NCBI RefSeq assembly: GCF_003234175.2
Contig: NZ_CP126257.1
Span: forward strand, 1,116,001-1,180,000
Length of the DNA stretch: 64,000 nucleotides
From: Curtobacterium sp. MCSS17_007
Lineage (GTDB): Bacteria; Actinomycetota; Actinomycetes; Actinomycetales; Microbacteriaceae
Direction: 5' to 3'
The position numbers were made by a program, and so were the translations under genes. Below, piece after piece: positions 61,977 to 64,000 of the stretch (the first letter of the stretch is position 1; every line of letters begins with the position of its first letter). Below the pieces are notes generated by a model. That model was not told the origin of the DNA and searched no databases. It saw only the letters and a list, made by a program, of their open reading frames with translations.

Positions 61977-63187
61977 GAGGCCGCTCCCGCCACCGGTGCC
62001 GCCTCTGCGGGGACAGCCGGGAGGTGCGGCTCGGCTCCGGTGGGCACGGTCGCCTCGACGACGGTGCCGGTTCCGGGCGTCGACGTGACGGAGCAGGTCC
62101 CACCGGCAAGGGTGAGTCGGTCGCGCAGGCCCCGGAGTCCGTGCCCAGCAGTGGGGCGCGCCGGGTCGAAGCCGACGCCGTCGTCCTCGACGCGCAGGGT
62201 GACCTGCGGACCGTCCACCCGCAGGACGACGTGCACCGAGGCGGCGTGGGCGTGCGCGCGGACGTTCGCCAGGGCCTCCTGGCCGGCACGGAGCAGGACC
62301 ACCTGGGTGTCGCGGTCGAGTGCGCAGTCGGGTGCGTCGACCGTGACGGGGACACCGGTCTCGCGGGCGAAGCGTTCGCCGAGCCGGTGCAGGGCGGCGC
62401 CGAGACCGTCGCTCGCGATGCCGGCGGCGCCCGCGGCGACGAGGGTCCGCGATTCCTCCAGCGCAGCGCGGGCAGAGTCCTCGAGCACGGCGAGCCGGTC
62501 GTGCAACCGGTCAGCACGATCCGCCACGAGGTCGGCTCGCGCGCGCTCGGTGAGCATCACGATGCCGGCGAGGTTCTGCGCGACGGTGTCGTGGATCTCG
62601 CGCGCCAGCCGTTCGCGTTCGCTCGTGACGCCGGCGGTGCGGTGCGCCTCGGCCAGGCTGTCCTGCGTCGCACGGAGTTCGTCGAGCAGGCGTCGGCGTT
62701 CCTCGGCCAGGGTGGCGACCCGTGTCATCCAGATCCCCATCGCACAGGCGCCGACCACGCTGACGGTCTCGATCAGCACCGTGCCCGTCAGCTCGCCGGG
62801 CCCGCCGGAGACCTGCAGGCCCGCGGCGCTGAGGAGGCCCACGACGCCGGAGAGCAGCACGGCGTTCCGCACCCGCTCGACCTGGCACCAGACGAGCGGG
62901 AAGACGATGCACTGCACGAACGCGGTCGTCGGCGCGACAGCGGGCAGGACGAACGCGACCACGAGGGCGACGGGCAGGAACGCGGCCGCCGCCCGTCGGG
63001 AGTCGTAGCCGCGCCAGCCGTACGCCGCGTAGGCCAGGACGAACGCCGCGAGGGCGAGGTGGGCGGGCCAGCGGGTCGACCAGGGTGACCAGCCGAAGGT
63101 CGCGATGACGGCGGTGAGGACGACCGTCGCCGCGAAGAACGCGTGCAGCCAGGCGTTCCGGCTCGCGGTGATCGGGGTGTCGTCCAT
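61973..63187 (-). CDS. Histidine kinase of the NarL/DesK class
   Basis: 404 residues with five or six membrane segments in the first 155, no large extracytoplasmic domain, then a HisKA_3 dimerisation domain with His199 in RERLAREIHDTVAQNL, and an HATPase with AGQEALANVRAHAHA and VEDDGVGFDPARPTAGHG. The DesK/LiaS-like layout senses membrane or envelope state. The ATG at 63187 has a GATGCT hexamer six bases upstream, so it may be leaderless. Coupled to the response regulator. Confidence 0.93.
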   Translation of the reverse strand: MDDTPITASRNAWLHAFFAATVVLTAVIATFGWSPWSTRWPAHLALAAFVLAYAAYGWRGYDSRRAAAAFLPVALVVAFVLPAVAPTTAFVQCIVFPLVWCQVERVRNAVLLSGVVGLLSAAGLQVSGGPGELTGTVLIETVSVVGACAMGIWMTRVATLAEERRRLLDELRATQDSLAEAHRTAGVTSERERLAREIHDTVAQNLAGIVMLTERARADLVADRADRLHDRLAVLEDSARAALEESRTLVAAGAAGIASDGLGAALHRLGERFARETGVPVTVDAPDCALDRDTQVVLLRAGQEALANVRAHAHAASVHVVLRVDGPQVTLRVEDDGVGFDPARPTAGHGLRGLRDRLTLAGGTCSVTSTPGTGTVVEATVPTGAEPHLPAVPAEAAPVAGAAS

Positions 63188-63240
63188 GCCATCAGCATCC
63201 CATCGACTCGAGACCGTGTGGGCGTTGTCCACAGGCACGC

Positions 63241-64000
63241 TCAGGAGTCCCGGCGGTTCCACCGGAAGGTCAGCAGGCACGCGACAGTGCCGAGGACCAG
63301 CCATGCTGCCAGGACGAGGGTTCCGAGACCGAGGTGCCACGCGCCTCCCGGCTCGGCGGACGCGAACGCGTCCGGCAGGAACACGGAGCGCATGCCCGAC
63401 GCCATCCAGCGCAGCGGGAAGACGCCTGCCACCGTCTGCAACCAGTCGGGCAGCTGTGTGAAGGGGAGGTACACACCGGAGATGAACTGCAGGACCAGCA
63501 CGACGGGGACGATCGTGGCGGTGGCACGGCGACCCTCGCGGGGGAGCGCCGAGATCGCGATGCCGAGGACGCTCGCGGTCGCGACACCGAGCAGCATGAT
63601 GCCGGCGAAGCGTGCCCACGCTCCGCCGTCGGTCGGCAGGTCGACGCCGAACACCACGCTCGCCACGACGAGGAGCAGCGCGGTCTGCACGATCGACGTG
63701 ACGAGGACCATGCCGATCTTGCCGACGAAGTAGCTCGCGACCGGCAGCGGCGTACCGCCGAGCCGCTTGAGCGTGCCGTCGCTGCGTTCGCCGGCGATGT
63801 CGACACCGAGTGCCTGGGTGCCGGAGAGCAGGAACCCGGTGGCGACGAGTCCGGGCAGGTAGTACGTGGCGTAGTCGACGCTGACGCCCGGGCCCGCCTG
63901 GATGTCGGCGGCGCTGCTGAAGGCGACCGAGAACAGCGCGAGCATGACGATCGGGAAGAGGAAGGTGAAGAAGACCGAGTCGGGTGCGCGGAAGTACGAC
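63241..64000 (-). CDS. ABC-2 type transporter permease (partial)
   Basis: About 253 residues visible, open at the right edge; the upstream frame reads SYFRAPDSVFFTFLFPIVML, so the N-terminus is outside. ABC-2 features: YYLPGLVATGFLLSGTQALG, the conserved ERSDGTLKRLGGTPLPVASY, and FISGVYLPFTQLPDWLQTVA, ending ACLLTFRWNRRDS. Such permeases export drugs or lipids together with an ATPase, presumably coded just beyond the window. Gene order permease-kinase-regulator suggests that the two-component system controls or senses through this exporter. Confidence 0.9.
   Translation of the reverse strand, partial: SYFRAPDSVFFTFLFPIVMLALFSVAFSSAADIQAGPGVSVDYATYYLPGLVATGFLLSGTQALGVDIAGERSDGTLKRLGGTPLPVASYFVGKIGMVLVTSIVQTALLLVVASVVFGVDLPTDGGAWARFAGIMLLGVATASVLGIAISALPREGRRATATIVPVVLVLQFISGVYLPFTQLPDWLQTVAGVFPLRWMASGMRSVFLPDAFASAEPGGAWHLGLGTLVLAAWLVLGTVACLLTFRWNRRDS

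Overview
The window looks like a chromosome segment of a high-GC actinobacterium of the family Microbacteriaceae, most likely the genus Curtobacterium. Evidence: strongly GC-biased codons, the actinobacterial lexA/LysM and parA-scpA-scpB-rluB-cmk-der gene orders, a PriA-type HisA, frequent leaderless starts (a TAnnnT hexamer 6-7 nt before ATG/GTG), and a 16S rRNA whose variable regions read like Curtobacterium. The genus call rests on recognition, not on a search.

Layout. 1-1034: lexA (cut by the left edge) divergent from a small LysM membrane protein, with two SOS boxes between. 1109-5236: histidine genes hisC-hisB-hisH-priA and an SseB-family gene; hisD and hisF are absent. 5343-13248: chromosome segregation and housekeeping (parA, scpA, scpB, rluB with a long RGG/RDD-repeat extension, tyrA, cmk, der). 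13264-20866: two small membrane or secreted proteins, an aldo/keto reductase, a RecQ helicase with a phosphoribosyltransferase-like tail, a large lipoprotein, an EEP-family nuclease/phosphatase and a YjdF-like membrane protein. 21024-24056: tRNA-Pro(GGG), a lipoprotein and a fatty-acid desaturase. 24365-26489: a five-gene Asp23/AmaP-type envelope-stress operon. 26574-35424: mixed genes, including a soluble Ser/Thr kinase with a GAF domain, a methyltransferase, an AraC regulator coupled to a 55-residue ORF, a hydrolase, an NlpC/P60 peptidase and rlmN. 36010-41393: a complete rrn operon (16S-23S-5S, no spacer tRNA) with its terminator.

41457-57251 is a sugar-utilisation locus: a ROK regulator, GH42 beta-galactosidase, two GH36 alpha-galactosidases, a GH2 beta-mannosidase and a five-gene Opp/Dpp-type ABC importer. 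The set fits import and intracellular breakdown of galactomannan-type oligosaccharides. Two matching 21-bp inverted repeats, upstream of GH42 and in the mannosidase/importer divergent promoter, are the probable operators.

57464-61260 is the most unusual part: a tightly coupled six-gene operon coding for a WXG/DUF6507-like helical protein, a 403-residue protein with a helical secretion-type N-terminus and a C-terminal glycine zipper, two related small membrane proteins, an LpqN-like protein and an EspG-like protein. A frameshifted third copy of the small membrane protein lies divergently upstream. I read it as a candidate type VII-linked effector/immunity module. 61350-64000 holds a NarL-type response regulator, its histidine kinase and an ABC-2 permease cut by the right edge.

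A family of intergenic palindromes with the core GGGAGGCGC...GCGCCTCCC recurs at least six times across the window.
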